The notes under the pieces were generated by a model. That model saw only the letters and a program-made list of their open reading frames with translations. It ran no database searches and had not been told where the DNA came from. A stretch of DNA of 53,076 nucleotides from Candidatus Nitrosocosmicus agrestis (lineage in GTDB: Archaea > Thermoproteota > Nitrososphaeria > Nitrososphaerales > Nitrososphaeraceae). The position numbers and the translations under genes were made by a program. Numbering within the stretch: position 1 is the first letter of the stretch; each line of letters opens with the position of its first letter. The stretch covers positions 1 to 53,076 of the forward strand of contig NZ_VUYS01000024.1 in the NCBI RefSeq assembly GCF_008389435.1. Reading direction: 5' to 3'. Positions 1 through 10,706 of the stretch are shown here, piece by piece.

Positions 1-461
1 TTCGGATCGACTATACATAACATATTTATGAGTATACACTTATCCACACCTTAACTTTGGAGCAAATGAGCAATGAAAATGCGTTACTAGATCAAAAAAA
101 TGTTCAAAAAATGATAAGTATTTTTCTATTTCAGTATTAATCATTTCCCCCTAAGAGAATCTTTTATTGTGTAAATTGTGCTTGACTTAATATTGAATTT
201 AAGATTGTATCGTATTGGATATAGTGATATTTGAATATCTGTTTCAGAATACATGAGAGGGTATCCGAGTTTTATTTCTTATTTCTTATTTCTTATTTCT
301 TATTTCTTATTTATTCACAAGTATACTCAATATTGAAAATTAATAGAATAAACAATAATCAGGTGGTGATAAGCGAGCAATAATACCATAACTAGATACT
401 ATATGGATTTAGTTATTATCAATAATCTAATTTTATATATCAAGTCCTGAGTTTATCCTGC
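1..461. other. Non-coding left edge with a 7-bp tandem repeat
   Basis: No convincing gene. Positions 272-313 hold about six tandem copies of TTATTTC (five exact, the last ending in A). It is a simple-sequence tract with no spacers, so not a CRISPR. The stretch after it (about 360-461) is the likely promoter region of the gene at 462. Confidence 0.6.
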
Positions 462-761
462 ATGAGGAAAACATCCGAAAATGGAAGCAAAATTCTGGAC
501 ACTATTTACGGAGAATCATTATCACTTTTCGAACAGTCTGAATATAGACAACGGCTACAAAAATTACTAAGAAAAGACGATTCAAATCAAAGTAAATTCG
601 TTGAACGCATAGCCTCGCTACCATTATCAGCTTTTATCAAATGTGAATATACTAAATGCGGAAAACCAAACTGTGATCAGGAACACGGACCATATTATTA
701 CGGTTATTGGAAAGACAAAAAGACTAAAAAACTAAGGAAAAAGTATCTAGGCAAGTTATGA
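462..761 (+). CDS. DUF6788-like small zinc-knuckle protein
   Basis: A 99-residue protein with a basic, helical N-terminal half and a C-terminal motif CEYTKCGKPNCDQEHGPYYY followed by YW and a lysine-rich tail ending RKKYLGKL. This cysteine/histidine cluster followed by HGPYYY.YW and a K/R-YLGK ending is the pattern I know from DUF6788-type proteins, which are common near mobile DNA in archaea and bacteria. Function unknown; a nucleic-acid-binding zinc knuckle is an inference. It has its own ATG and stands alone, transcribed towards the dehydrogenase at 1317. Confidence 0.65.
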   Translation: MRKTSENGSKILDTIYGESLSLFEQSEYRQRLQKLLRKDDSNQSKFVERIASLPLSAFIKCEYTKCGKPNCDQEHGPYYYGYWKDKKTKKLRKKYLGKL

Positions 762-1316
762 TCGCACTCAATTATATACAAAAAAAGTCAAAGTGTTATA
801 TCTGACCGTGAGAAAGAGCAATTTCTCTAACTTCTTAGGTAACAGCTTCAGAATGTTGTTTATAGTTATAAAAAAAGTAGTAGAGTTAAAACATCCATGG
901 TTCGTGATATTCAAAATGTAAGATTCAAAAAAGATATTTTATCTATTAAAGATAACTTCAGAATTACTATTTACCCTGTTCTAAAGATCGGCAGTCTTGT
1001 ACCTGTTGCGTCAATACACCAAGTTTATCCGTTCAATGATAAATCACATAATATAAGATTGGTGAATGGATGCAATTTGCATTATTTTATTCTCTGAACT
1101 TGCATAAACTCACGGTCTGATCCTATCTATTTTATTATTATTGTTGATCACCTAAAATCAATCGTCAGCCACTGATCCTGGTATAAATGCTAGAGTTCTT
1201 GATAGATATGGCAAATAGTAATTGAAAATATATATTTAGTCTTTATTTTTTGATGTAGTTGTGAAGATCAATTCGTATTTATCCAACATTACGTCAAATC
1301 AAAAGGAGGTAAAACT
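762..1316. other. Intergenic region
   Basis: No gene supported. A 66-codon open frame at 897-1097 has no recognisable domain or ribosome-binding site and I do not call it. The end of this stretch (1303-1309, AAGGAGG) is the strong ribosome-binding site of the next gene. Confidence 0.5.
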
Positions 1317-2366
1317 ATGAAAGCCGCTGTATTTAGAGAACATGACAAGGATCCTGAAAAAGTAGTAAAAATTGAAGATATAGATATTCCCAAAATAAAA
1401 CCCCATGAGGTTTTAATAAAGGTTGAAGCTACAGCCTACAATTATAATGATTTGTGGGCTATTTGGGGCAGTCCAATTAAGGTCCCGATGCCTCACATAT
1501 CAGGGACAGATATCTCAGGAACGGTAGAAGAAGTTGGTGAAGAGGTTACTTCAGTGAAAAGAGGCGATAGAGTGGTATCCCATGGAAATTTGAGCTGCCG
1601 AATATGTAATCTCTGTACTTCTGGTAGGGAGTATGATTGTAAAAAGAGGCAGGTATGGGGATTTCAGACAGGTCCTTTGTGGGGCGGTTACTGTCAATTT
1701 GCACATTTACCTGAGGTAAATATTGTAAAGATTAGTGATAACGTATCATTTGAAGATGCAGCTGCTATCTCCATGGTTGGAATGACATCATGGCACATGC
1801 TTGTTGATAGAGCTAGGATAAAACCTGGTCAGACGGTGTTAATAATGGGTGGAACTAGCGGTGTTGGTATGGTTGGAATTCAGATCGCCAAACTGTACGA
1901 CTGTAATGTCATAGCTACAGCAGGCAATAAACAAAAAATGGACAAGTGTTTAGAAATAGGGGCAGACCATGTCGTAAATCATAGAGAAGCAGACTGGTAT
2001 AAAAAAGTAAGAGACATTACTAACAAAAAAGGCGTTGATATAGTATTTGAACATATAGGGAATACTGTGTTTCCTCAGGCAGTATCTTTATTAAAAATGG
2101 GTGGAACATTGGTTTCTACAGGCGCTACAACAGGATATGACTCTACAATAGATTTAAGGTATCTCTTTTTCAGAGGAATAAATATAGTTGGAGCTACTCA
2201 AGGAACAAGAGCAGAACTAGAAGAGGTGTTATACTGGACAGCAAATAAGAAAATTAAACCACTTATAAATGCAGTACTACCATTCCAAAATATGGTAAAA
2301 GGACATATAATGATGATAAATGGAGATCAGATAGGCAAGACAATTACTACACCACAAAAACTATGA
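1317..2366 (+). CDS. Medium-chain dehydrogenase/reductase (zinc-type, quinone oxidoreductase-like)
   Basis: 349 residues, full length for the MDR superfamily. An N-terminal GroES-like domain carries a four-cysteine structural zinc lobe (C94, C97, C100, C108), followed by a Rossmann nucleotide-binding domain with GGTSGVG at residues 178-184, typical of NADPH binding. The catalytic zinc ligands of alcohol dehydrogenases are not apparent: the usual Cys position reads YNYNDLW and the GHE motif is replaced by GTDISG. It is therefore more like quinone oxidoreductases or enoyl/crotonyl-CoA reductases, whose NYN.VWA motif it resembles. The start is set by a strong Shine-Dalgarno AAGGAGG seven bases upstream, unusual here where many genes look leaderless. 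Substrate unknown. Confidence 0.85.
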   Translation: MKAAVFREHDKDPEKVVKIEDIDIPKIKPHEVLIKVEATAYNYNDLWAIWGSPIKVPMPHISGTDISGTVEEVGEEVTSVKRGDRVVSHGNLSCRICNLCTSGREYDCKKRQVWGFQTGPLWGGYCQFAHLPEVNIVKISDNVSFEDAAAISMVGMTSWHMLVDRARIKPGQTVLIMGGTSGVGMVGIQIAKLYDCNVIATAGNKQKMDKCLEIGADHVVNHREADWYKKVRDITNKKGVDIVFEHIGNTVFPQAVSLLKMGGTLVSTGATTGYDSTIDLRYLFFRGINIVGATQGTRAELEEVLYWTANKKIKPLINAVLPFQNMVKGHIMMINGDQIGKTITTPQKL

Positions 2367-2572
2367 GATTCAAAACTAAACTAAAAAAACTAAATTGATT
2401 GACCAAGGACTTCATTTTCATATTTTATTCTACTAACGTAGCATCCATCACTTTGGAATTCAAATGTTTCCAATGTTTCTTGCATTAAAAGTATATGGAT
2501 TATGCAAAAAAATGCTTTGTCGCCTAACTCAAACTATTTAGCTCGAATTGTTCATAATAGGTATTTGTGATT

Positions 2573-3469
2573 GACTGTTGGCCTTCCTATAATCGTTCAT
2601 TGGTTAGAAGTGGTGAGATATATCCTCTTCTCGCATGATTTCCTTGATAATTGGGGTTATGAACTAGATAGAGGATGAATAAAGGCAAGAAGGGTAAACC
2701 CTTTATATTTCCCAATTCTTTCATACTGGCCATTGGTTACATCCGTTACTCATTTCACCTTGCTTATAGACAAACCGAAGGGGTAGTCAAAGCCACGGGA
2801 AAAAGGTTACCTTCAAATTCACCAAGCTACGGTCACATCTGTAAAAGGATCAACAGGTTAAACATCGACATAAAAAGAGAGAATGTAGTTGATGATCTCA
2901 TTATTACCATATACATTACAGGTATCAAAGTTACTAATAGAGGTCAATGGATGTCTGATAAATGGAACATGCAAAATAGAAAAGGCTACTTGAAAATCCA
3001 CATCGCCGTTGACATAAAAAGCAAGAAAATTCTGTCCATGGAAGTAACAGACGAGCATGTTCATGATAACAAGATGCTACCAATGTTGATTGATAATGTT
3101 CTTAAATCAAACAATGATAGATTTGCAGTATTAGTGGATAGAGTTTTAGGTGATGGAGCCTATGACAGTAACGATACTTTTAGATTTTTATCAGAGAATG
3201 GGATTATACCCTGTATTAAAGTTAGAAAGAATTCAAGAGTGAGGAATACTGCTCATAGTTTTAGGAATCTGTCTGTGATAGCCCAGAGAAACGACTTTGA
3301 ACAATGGAAGGACAGCATGGTAAGTTATGGACAAAGATGGATTGTTGAAACTGTGTTCTCATCTTTAAAAAGAATGTTTGGTGAATATGTTTATTCTATC
3401 AAAATGGAAAACATGAAGCAAGAGCTGATGCTTAAAGCGTCTCTGTATAACAAGTTTATATCTATTTAG
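2573..3469 (+). pseudogene. Decayed IS5-family DDE transposase
   Basis: The open part (2675-3469, 264 aa) matches the IS5-type layout: YRQTEG in the N-terminal region, TGIKVTNRGQW, the second Asp in GDGAYDSND, and the C-terminal Y-GQRWIVETVFSSLKRMFG block with the catalytic Glu. Upstream sequence continues the protein in other frames (WPSYNRSLVRSGEIYPLLA from about 2579, then HDFLDNWGYELDRG), so at least two frameshifts separate the true N-terminus from the open frame. The first catalytic Asp, expected in a D-S/A-TGIKVT context, reads IYITGIKVT and is missing. The element is thus almost certainly dead. I did not find clear terminal inverted repeats. Confidence 0.8.
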
Positions 3470-3670
3470 AGAAAAGAAATATGAATTATTTGTAATCTGG
3501 ATGAATCATGCAACAGAGCAACTTCAATGTCTACAGTGATCTGGAATCTAAAACCATTTATGCTGAAAAACTCCAACTATTAAAATAACTCATATTGTAT
3601 TAACTCGTGCGGTAATAATTATTCTTCTTTTATCGTTAGAATAATAGGAATTATTTTATATTTCAGTTTT

Positions 3671-5041
3671 GTGAGGTTGTGTATGAGGTTAATTGTATAC
3701 TTAATTATACTTGGATCATCATTCGCAAGCATTTTATTTCTAAATTCAATGAGTTTAGGTGGATATAGTCAATTTTCTTTGAATGATACAAATTTTTTAC
3801 CTGATATGCCTTCTAACTTTTCATTCATGTTGCAGCCAAACATTTCTAATAATTCACCAATATCGGATAATGAAATCACTAGGCAGACTTTTAATGGTTC
3901 AAACCTAAATGACCTTGCCTTACTTGAGGATCAAGTTAAACTGGCTCAAGAAAAAATAGCCCAATCTGATTTAGGTAGTAAGGATTGGAAAGATTACACA
4001 AGCAAAGATTTGGGTCTTATCTTGAAACATCCATCGGATGTATCATTTCAAAAGGAGGGTCAGGAGACAAGATTTGATCCTTATCGGGATCTTAAAATAG
4101 GTGATATAGATAAAGATGGCTTTAGCATAAGCCCAAGTATTTATGGGAAAAATTCTAGCGAATTCCTTGATATTGTAAATCAAGCTAAAGAATCGCATCT
4201 GAATATGAACATAAACAACTCATACCTTATGTTGGTTGAGGATACATCCCCTATGAACATTAGCGGTAATCCGGCATATTCATACCTGATTTCATTAATC
4301 AACAGTGTTCTTGAGAAATCGACCTTTGTGTCAAATAACACGTTCATACTTCATAATGAAAACGTTTACAGATTCGTATTTGTCACAGAGACAAATTTGT
4401 ATAACCAAACAAATCCTATATTCAATTATTTATTGAATTCACTAATGTGGACGGATACTCCAAGCTACGGAGTAACCAATTCAACTTCCAATTCAACTTG
4501 GAATATGATACAAAATCCGACTTCTCAAGTGTCAACAAACCAGAGTCTTTCCAATGATACCGCATTACTTCAGACTACTCAGGGGGATATCAAAATACAG
4601 TTTTATCCCGATTTGGCACCAAAGCATGTAAAGAATTTTAAGGATCTAGCACGTCAAGGATTCTACGACGGTGTGATTTTTCATAGGATTGTTCCAGGTT
4701 TTGTAATTCAAGCTGGCGATCCATATACAAAAAATGCAAGCATTAGCAGGGATCTGTGGGGATCCGGTGGACCTGGTTATACCATCAATGAAGAATTTAA
4801 CAATATGTCTCACGAAAGAGGGGTTGTATCCATGGCCAGGATGCCAGATCCAAATAGTGCTGGATCTCAGTTCTTTATTGTAGTAAATGACTCTAGATTC
4901 TTGGATAAACAATATACTGTATTTGGTAAAGTAATCGAAGGTATGGAAACTGTGGACAAGATCGCCAATGTTACTACCAATTCACTAGATCAGCCCGTTG
5001 ATCCTAATATGGTTAGAATCCAAAAAGTATACGTACAATGA
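3671..5041 (+). CDS. Exported cyclophilin-type peptidyl-prolyl isomerase with PsbP-like middle region
   Basis: 456 residues. An N-terminal hydrophobic segment (about residues 5-28) looks like a signal peptide or anchor. The middle (about 100-260) begins WKDYTSKDLGLILKHPSDV, a PsbP-like pattern seen again in several exported proteins of this window. The C-terminal 155 residues are a cyclophilin domain: TTQGDIKIQFYPDLAPKHV, FHRIVPGFVIQAGDP, AGSQFFIVV and YTVFGKVIEGM, keeping the FHR and QFF active-site blocks. It should assist folding of proteins outside the membrane. GTG at 3671 gives the longest form; ATG at 3683 is also possible. A T-rich tract after the gene (5159-5204) probably ends transcription. 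Confidence 0.85.
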   Translation: MRLCMRLIVYLIILGSSFASILFLNSMSLGGYSQFSLNDTNFLPDMPSNFSFMLQPNISNNSPISDNEITRQTFNGSNLNDLALLEDQVKLAQEKIAQSDLGSKDWKDYTSKDLGLILKHPSDVSFQKEGQETRFDPYRDLKIGDIDKDGFSISPSIYGKNSSEFLDIVNQAKESHLNMNINNSYLMLVEDTSPMNISGNPAYSYLISLINSVLEKSTFVSNNTFILHNENVYRFVFVTETNLYNQTNPIFNYLLNSLMWTDTPSYGVTNSTSNSTWNMIQNPTSQVSTNQSLSNDTALLQTTQGDIKIQFYPDLAPKHVKNFKDLARQGFYDGVIFHRIVPGFVIQAGDPYTKNASISRDLWGSGGPGYTINEEFNNMSHERGVVSMARMPDPNSAGSQFFIVVNDSRFLDKQYTVFGKVIEGMETVDKIANVTTNSLDQPVDPNMVRIQKVYVQ

Positions 5042-5158
5042 TGGATTGGTTGTCAAAACTAACCCCACAATCTACATCGTCTATAAGCAAATAATCATTG
5101 GAAATAGACAATTAATTAACTCGATGTGTATTAGGTTTATCTTTGCTAATGATGGAAA

Positions 5159-5204
5159 TCTTTTTCCCCTTTTTTTATAATTTTAATATTCTTTTTTTTT
5201 GGGT
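5159..5204 (+). terminator. Poly-T termination region
   Basis: Several runs of four to nine T (CTTTTTCCCC, TTTTTTT and TTTTTTTTT) lie about 120-160 bases after the cyclophilin stop codon. Archaeal RNA polymerase terminates at oligo-T tracts on the non-template strand, so this is a plausible terminator. No strong hairpin precedes it. Confidence 0.45.
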
Positions 5205-6956
5205 GGTTGAAATTCATGCTTAATTAATAAATGTACAAATAATGTAACCAGGAGGATCTATGAATATGGCAAAAACTATCCGTGATTAACTTACATCTGT
5301 AATTCAAATTCATTCGCAATAGAATCAAATATTGGACTATTTGTAAACATCAAAATACATCCCATAAATTAGTTTGTAATTGATTTTAATGAATTGCATC
5401 AAAAATCCTTCGCAAATAATTAATCAGCACGAGAGCTCCGGTGGTGTAGGAAAACCATTTTTTACTATCAAGGTTCACACTTCCGCCCATGCAATTTCCC
5501 TTATAACCCTTTTTTTTGAATACAGATCATTAAAAAATCGATTATTCCAGGTTTAAGGTCGATGAAATAGATCATATTGATAAGTTGACAAAAAGAATCA
5601 TGTTACGAAAGATAATTTATCAAACTTATTTTCTAATCTCTAACTTTTGCAATTCATTTCGGAAATTTTCTATTGTAATTTAATATTACAAGAAACGATT
5701 TATACCTGGCCTGCCAATTGAAAGAATAATAATCTGGTATTAGCTGACTTGTAATAACTATAGTACTTTATACCATGTCTCCTTAAAAATGAATTTGCAT
5801 CATAAAATAATCATTATTTATCATGTCTTTTTCTATGGGTTTAGGATCTTAGAACATTATGGCAATTAAATTTGATTTTAAGTAGTCTTGGAGAATTCAA
5901 TGGGATTGCAGCATTCAAAAGGATAATTATTCTTGAAATATTGACTTAATGATTACTACGTTGCGGTAGAACTTGATGAGCGGGAATATCTGAGAGGTCA
6001 TAAAAATATTCTAATAGTTTCATTAATCCATTGTTATGATCTCCAATAGAAAAAAAGAGTTGATTAATACGTAATTCTAGGTTCCGATGTATATCAAATA
6101 TCAACCACATACTGAAGCATTAGGAGTTTTTAAATGTAATTAACAGAAGGAGAAAGAAGAAATGATTTGGTATTTATACAATTGAATTAATTTAACATGC
6201 TCTTTACTGTTCGATGTAAATGTTACTATATTAGACTAGGATATATCAAAGGAGAATTTGCACCAAATATGAATTAGGTATATAGATATTCATAACCTGT
6301 CTTGGTAACAAGAGGATAGGACTATAGACAATAGTTTTACTCCATGAGATTATTTAATTGGCAAGTCAAGTCTGTAAATAATCCAGAAAATCCAACTTTT
6401 AAAAAGAAATAATTACTCAATGAATCTGGTTTGCATAAGTTCTTATCAAAGGATTTGATGTAGCACGCTATCGGCTGAACTCAACAAAAATAAGCTGAAC
6501 CGAAGAAATTGACATTTCCTTAAAAACTGCTTTCAATACTTTTGCCTAGATTGAAAGACCCTTGGATATTTTTTTTCAAGCATAAAATGTTAGAAAAACA
6601 AAGCATATTGGTTATAACAATTAATTCTTAAGATTCGATTATGTCATGAGAAAAATTTAACTGTATCAATGGATCTTCGCTTCCGTCAAACTATGATTTC
6701 AGATTTAGTCCACAAGCTCTTTTCCAATTGCAAATTCTTAATGTAGTATCAATTCATATTAAGTTCAATGTATAAAATTGCCTATGATTTCCAATTAATC
6801 ATTTATAGTGTATATATTTTAAAACCCAAACGTATAGCAATGAATACAAAATTTCATGATATATATAAAACGACGCTTGCCTTTTTATACAAAATGATCA
6901 TAGTAATTTTCATGATTTCAATGAGAGAAGGTTCATTTCAACAATCTCTAACAAAA
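5205..6956. other. Long gene-poor stretch, probably decayed mobile-element DNA
   Basis: About 1.7 kb with no convincing gene, although AGGAGG at about 5251 precedes a nine-codon frame (MNMAKTIRD, stop) that looks like the start of a broken antitoxin-like gene. It contains the tRNA-Glu fragment at 5407-5449. A 63-codon frame at 6768 has no domain and is not called. Given the att remnant, the region is probably the eroded integrase end of an old element. Confidence 0.5.
5407..5449 (+). repeat. tRNA-Glu 5' fragment with integrase-N remnant (old att site)
   Basis: These 43 bases are identical to 24820-24862, i.e. the last 28 bases upstream of the intact tRNA-Glu plus its first 15 nucleotides, stopping at GTGTAG where the D-arm intron begins. 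Read as protein they give PSQIINQHESSGGV, the same as in the element-A integrase. After the break the sequence TATCAAGGTTC (about 5477) resembles the core followed by element-A sequence. I read this as the left end of an older type-A element with an internal deletion. Confidence 0.75.
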
Positions 6957-7324
6957 TGATGGTGAAGAAGATGTTAACAATAGTTACAACAATGTCATGG
7001 GTCAGGATGGTGATGAGCGTGAAGCATTATAGAACGATGAAGCTTAAAAAGGAAGGAACCAAAGCTGCAAGTGTATATCCATATAGTAACTCGCTTAATT
7101 GCAACAATCTTTCTTAAGAACTTAATGGTGTAGGTATACCTAGTCCACAGGATGACCAAGATTTACAGGGCGAAACCGGACCTCCGGGTCCACAAAGACC
7201 ACTAGTGTTAGGATTTGATCGTATTCATGTAATTGATGAGATTAGAGATAGGGATAAAAAGAAAAATTTCTTCTATATTTCAAGCGTTCATGAGAAGCTA
7301 GGATATAAAAGTTTTTTATCATAG
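6957..7324 (+). pseudogene. Remnant of a collagen-like exported protein
   Basis: The frame ending at 7324 contains PSPQDDQDLQGETGPPGPQR (about 7138-7200), a Gly-X-Y pattern like the intact collagen-like gene at 39529 but with several Gly positions lost. After it the sequence becomes charged (DEIRDRDKKKN) and stops. Upstream, an ATG near 6960 opens a short hydrophobic-basic frame that is interrupted before the repeat. I cannot define a complete gene, so this is called a decayed copy. Confidence 0.5.
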
Positions 7325-7433
7325 AATGACCAATTTAAAAACATACCTTTACTGATTTAATAGTTTTCAAATATAAAATAAGGTGGTAGAAAGTATGAAA
7401 CCTTTTTAGAATTCTAAATACATACCATAAATA

Positions 7434-8564
7434 TTGATTAAAAGAACTATTTTACTTGAATTTATATATTTCAAAGTTCATAAAGAAAAAAAATTCCATT
7501 ATTTTTTAAATGCTTTAACGATTCTTATGTCTATGTCCTTTCTTATTCTGGGCTCGATAGTGTCAAGTTGGAATGTGAATGCACAATCCATTGAATCTGT
7601 TTCGCAAAAAGAAAATGGAATTCAAAGTAATTTACAGCCTTCTCATGATGAAATCACCGAAAATGCAGGAAATGCTTTAACAACAGAATCAGGTTCTTCT
7701 GATACTAGTTCAGGTGTTGTAACTGATAATCAGATCAGGTTTGGCGAATCAAATTCTCTGAGAGGGTCAGCTGCTCCACATCCTGATGGTGATTGTTTGT
7801 TCGATCCATCCTTGCCAAAATGTGCTTCAGATGAGAATGGTAACTGTCCTGAAGGCTTTGGAATAAATGAAGATGAGCAGTGTTTCCCTTATCACGATAG
7901 ATGCCCGGAAGGCTATCACAGCCATGAGGATGATGAGAGTGGGAGATGCATTCCTGATAGCGTTCCCTGTGATCCAGGTTATATTATGAGCCCTGAGTTT
8001 CCGACCTGTGAATACAAAGATTTTGTTTGTCAAAAACACCCCGAACTAAACAATTGTAAATTGGAGGGTAATAATGTGCCTGCTAATGAATCTGCGTATA
8101 ACTCCGGTTATGGTCATGGATGCTCCGATGCAAAAATATCTGACTTTACTAAAAGATATATCAATCAACCCGGCATGGGCCCAAGCTATCATACACAAGA
8201 GTTTATGCGCGCATACAATGATGGATTTGAGACATGTTCTGAGGGGACCTATGAACCTCCATCAACTTCAAAGGGGACATTTAAGGTGATAGTTCAAGTT
8301 ACAAGCCTATTATCGGAAGATACTTATGGTGGAATCACCATAAATGTTGGCACCTTTCCTGAGAGTGTTTTCAAGCTCTCAAATGGTATCTATTTCCCAG
8401 CAGGACAAACCGTTTCAAAGGAATTTACATTCAACTCAAGTGAAGTTCCTGTAGGAACAGAATTCAAAGTAAACCTTGACTATGGCGATGGCTATAACCA
8501 GTATATATATGGAATTAACACACCTGCAAAGAAACCCGAGGTAGTTCAATTCTTTATCCAATAA
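7434..8564 (+). CDS. Exported Cys-rich protein with C-terminal beta domain (paralogue of 15404)
   Basis: 376 residues. Signal peptide near residues 22-43 ending VSSWNVNAQS; a Ser/Asn-rich linker; a cysteine-rich middle (about 120-205) with repeated C-P-x-G-[FY]-x-x-x and DCLFDPSLPKC / CDPGYIMSPEFPTCEYKD units; a region with GCSDAKI and YNDGFETC; then a C-terminal beta domain (about 283-376) starting GTFKVIVQVT and containing PVGTEF and LDYGDG. The C domain recurs alone at 12161 and 35693. The start is TTG, as in the paralogue at 15404, with the same first residues MIKRT. A T/A-rich box at about 7403-7411 lies near the leaderless spacing. Function unknown; a cell-surface or secreted adhesive role is only a guess. 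Confidence 0.8.
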   Translation: MIKRTILLEFIYFKVHKEKKFHYFLNALTILMSMSFLILGSIVSSWNVNAQSIESVSQKENGIQSNLQPSHDEITENAGNALTTESGSSDTSSGVVTDNQIRFGESNSLRGSAAPHPDGDCLFDPSLPKCASDENGNCPEGFGINEDEQCFPYHDRCPEGYHSHEDDESGRCIPDSVPCDPGYIMSPEFPTCEYKDFVCQKHPELNNCKLEGNNVPANESAYNSGYGHGCSDAKISDFTKRYINQPGMGPSYHTQEFMRAYNDGFETCSEGTYEPPSTSKGTFKVIVQVTSLLSEDTYGGITINVGTFPESVFKLSNGIYFPAGQTVSKEFTFNSSEVPVGTEFKVNLDYGDGYNQYIYGINTPAKKPEVVQFFIQ

Positions 8565-8675
8565 CTGAACTTAACCTTTTTTATCTGGTTTTATTTTCTT
8601 TGGATCTAGTAGAAACAGCTTATAGAGTTGTAATAGTCCAAAATCTTTAATATCTCGCCCAAAATTTATTTTTTT

Positions 8676-9761
8676 ATGTTAGAGGAAAATCGGTTCGATA
8701 ATTTAAAAGCTCAAGAATTTGCTGGAAGACTTTTAGAGATAATCAATGGAGGTTGTCTTTCCCTAATGATAAGTATAGGACATAAGACAGGTTTGTTTGA
8801 CACAATGTCAAGATTACGGGAGCCATCTACTTCTGAGGAAATAGCAAAGGAAGCAAATCTCAACGAACGTTATGTGAGAGAATGGTTAGGGGGAATGGTG
8901 GTAGGTGGAATCGTTAATTATTCTCCTAAGGAAAAAAGGTATTGGTTACCACCCGAACATGCAGCATTCACAACCCGGGCTGCTGGAATTGATAATATAG
9001 CACTCTTTTCGCAGTATGTTTGTTTAATGGGATTGGTGGAAGACAAGATTGTAAATTGCTTTAAAAATGGTGGTGGTGTTCCTTATTCAGAGTACCCTAG
9101 TTTCCAATCACTTCAAGCAGAAGAGACATCAAGAGTATTCGATACGCGGTTGGTAGACCAAATAATACCTTTGACGGGGAACGAAATGATTAACAATCTT
9201 AACGAAGGGGCATTAGTTTTAGAAGTCGGATGTGGGCGCGGCCATGCATTAAATCTTATGGCAAAAGCATTTCCTAATAGCAAGTTTTTTGGCTACGACT
9301 TTTCAGAGGAGGGTGTAAAAGCTGGAAGAAGAGAATCTAAAGAAATGGATCTAACAAATGTTGTGTTCGAAGTCAAAGATGTCAACACACTGACTGATAC
9401 TAATAAATACGATCTTATCATGGCCTTTGATACTATACACGATCAGGCTCATCCTACAACAGTACTCTCAAAAATATACCAGGCCTTAAAGACCAAAGGA
9501 ATTTTTCTAATGCAAGACATTGCTGCATCTAGTAACACAGAAGAGAATATTCAAAATCCACTCGCCCCGACACTTTATACATTTTCTACAATGCACTGTA
9601 TGACTGTTTCATTAGCACAAGGCGGCGATGGCTTGGGGACCGTGTGGGGCCGTCAGTTGGCAGAGGAAAAGCTAAGGGAAGCTGCTTTTTCTGAGGCAAT
9701 TGATGTCAAACAAATCGATGGTGATATTCTAAATTACTATTATGTAGTCCGAAAGACTTGA
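8676..9761 (+). CDS. SAM-dependent methyltransferase with N-terminal winged helix
   Basis: 361 residues. The N-terminal part (about 20-100) looks like a winged-helix dimerisation domain (TSEEIAKEANLNERYVREWL), as in Rv2258c/O-methyltransferase-like proteins. The C-terminal Rossmann fold has motif I VLEVGCGRGH (residues 181-190), an acidic residue ending the second strand (FFGYDFS) and LIMAFDTIHDQAHP in the fourth-strand region. The substrate cannot be read from sequence. It follows the Cys-rich exported gene in the same direction by 111 bases, and may be cargo of the presumed older element. Confidence 0.85.
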   Translation: MLEENRFDNLKAQEFAGRLLEIINGGCLSLMISIGHKTGLFDTMSRLREPSTSEEIAKEANLNERYVREWLGGMVVGGIVNYSPKEKRYWLPPEHAAFTTRAAGIDNIALFSQYVCLMGLVEDKIVNCFKNGGGVPYSEYPSFQSLQAEETSRVFDTRLVDQIIPLTGNEMINNLNEGALVLEVGCGRGHALNLMAKAFPNSKFFGYDFSEEGVKAGRRESKEMDLTNVVFEVKDVNTLTDTNKYDLIMAFDTIHDQAHPTTVLSKIYQALKTKGIFLMQDIAASSNTEENIQNPLAPTLYTFSTMHCMTVSLAQGGDGLGTVWGRQLAEEKLREAAFSEAIDVKQIDGDILNYYYVVRKT

Positions 9762-10257
9762 GGATGATAAGTAAGAATCGGTTTGATAACAAAATGAGAT
9801 AGTAATGTAGTCATGTAAATACTACTAATTCTAAATTCCATGGATTTAATGCAGTCGACTTTATAGAAGCCGATTTTCACAAGGATGTGTATTTAATAAC
9901 TGATCAGTAGTATACTGAAAAGGAACAAAATTCCTTGAGAAATTGGTGTGTACAGCAATATAAAATGGGTTAAGGGAGTATGATTGACCTTTGGATGCAA
10001 AAAAGTATGGATTGAATGAGGGATGCGGTGTTAACGCATGTGTTTAAAGCCCCGCCTAAAAAATTTATTCTAGTTTCATCTCTACCGTAGGTTATTTGAA
10101 AAAGTGATGGATGTGTGGATTGTATATCTACAAAAATCCCTCATATGATTATCAATCTATTTATCCTAGTTAGCTTGTGTTCATATCATTTTTGGAATTT
10201 TTCTGAACAAAAAAACTATAGAAGTTTTATTAATATTCTTTCTTCCTTTTTTTGACA
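9762..10257. other. Intergenic region
   Basis: About 500 bases with no gene, repeat or RNA I can support. Confidence 0.5.
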
Positions 10258-10608
10258 ATGGTATATATTATAACAAGAGTCCTAAATGGAGGCCGTCAGT
10301 TGTGGGTATATTCTGTCGCAATAGTTTCCTCGGGATTTCTAATATTGATTCTTTTATCATTTCGGTCAGGGTATATTTTTTTATCTTGATACTTTCTATC
10401 CTTTATGGCAACAAGTCTATTTTTGTACCTTCCTTTTAAAGCATCGTGTAGATGATGTATGCATTAAGTTGTCTGCCAATCTTTCCAATATATCTAGATG
10501 GACTTGGCAAAATTATCTTGATCTTAAATGATAAAGAAGAGTGTGTAATTTCAATCCCATTAAATATTATCATAATTCTATTCCTTAAAGTCATAGAACC
10601 TACAAGCT
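10258..10608 (+). pseudogene. Possible decayed small membrane protein
   Basis: An ATG at 10258 opens 43 codons with a strong membrane segment (VYSVAIVSSGFLILILLSF), ending at a TGA (10387-10389). The same frame continues with another hydrophobic stretch (MATSLFLYLPF), and a 50-codon hydrophobic frame follows to about 10608. Together these look like a broken multi-span membrane protein, but composition alone could explain it in AT-rich DNA. Low confidence. Confidence 0.25.
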
Positions 10609-10706
10609 AACGTTATTATCATGATTATAGGTCAATCAAATTCAATCAAACTCTAATTTTTTTAAAGTTTATTCTGTATAAGATCTTACAAGTTAGCATT
10701 ACATAA

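Noticed and set aside
272-313. Short tandem repeats as a CRISPR array
   Set aside because: Seven-base units without spacers and no cas genes; simple-sequence tract.
897-1097. 66-codon open frame
   Set aside because: No ribosome-binding site, no domain, composition not convincing.
4998-5180. 60-codon frame overlapping the cyclophilin end
   Set aside because: Overlaps the real gene in another frame and has no domain.
6768-6959. 63-codon open frame
   Set aside because: Low-complexity hydrophobic translation in AT-rich DNA; no support.
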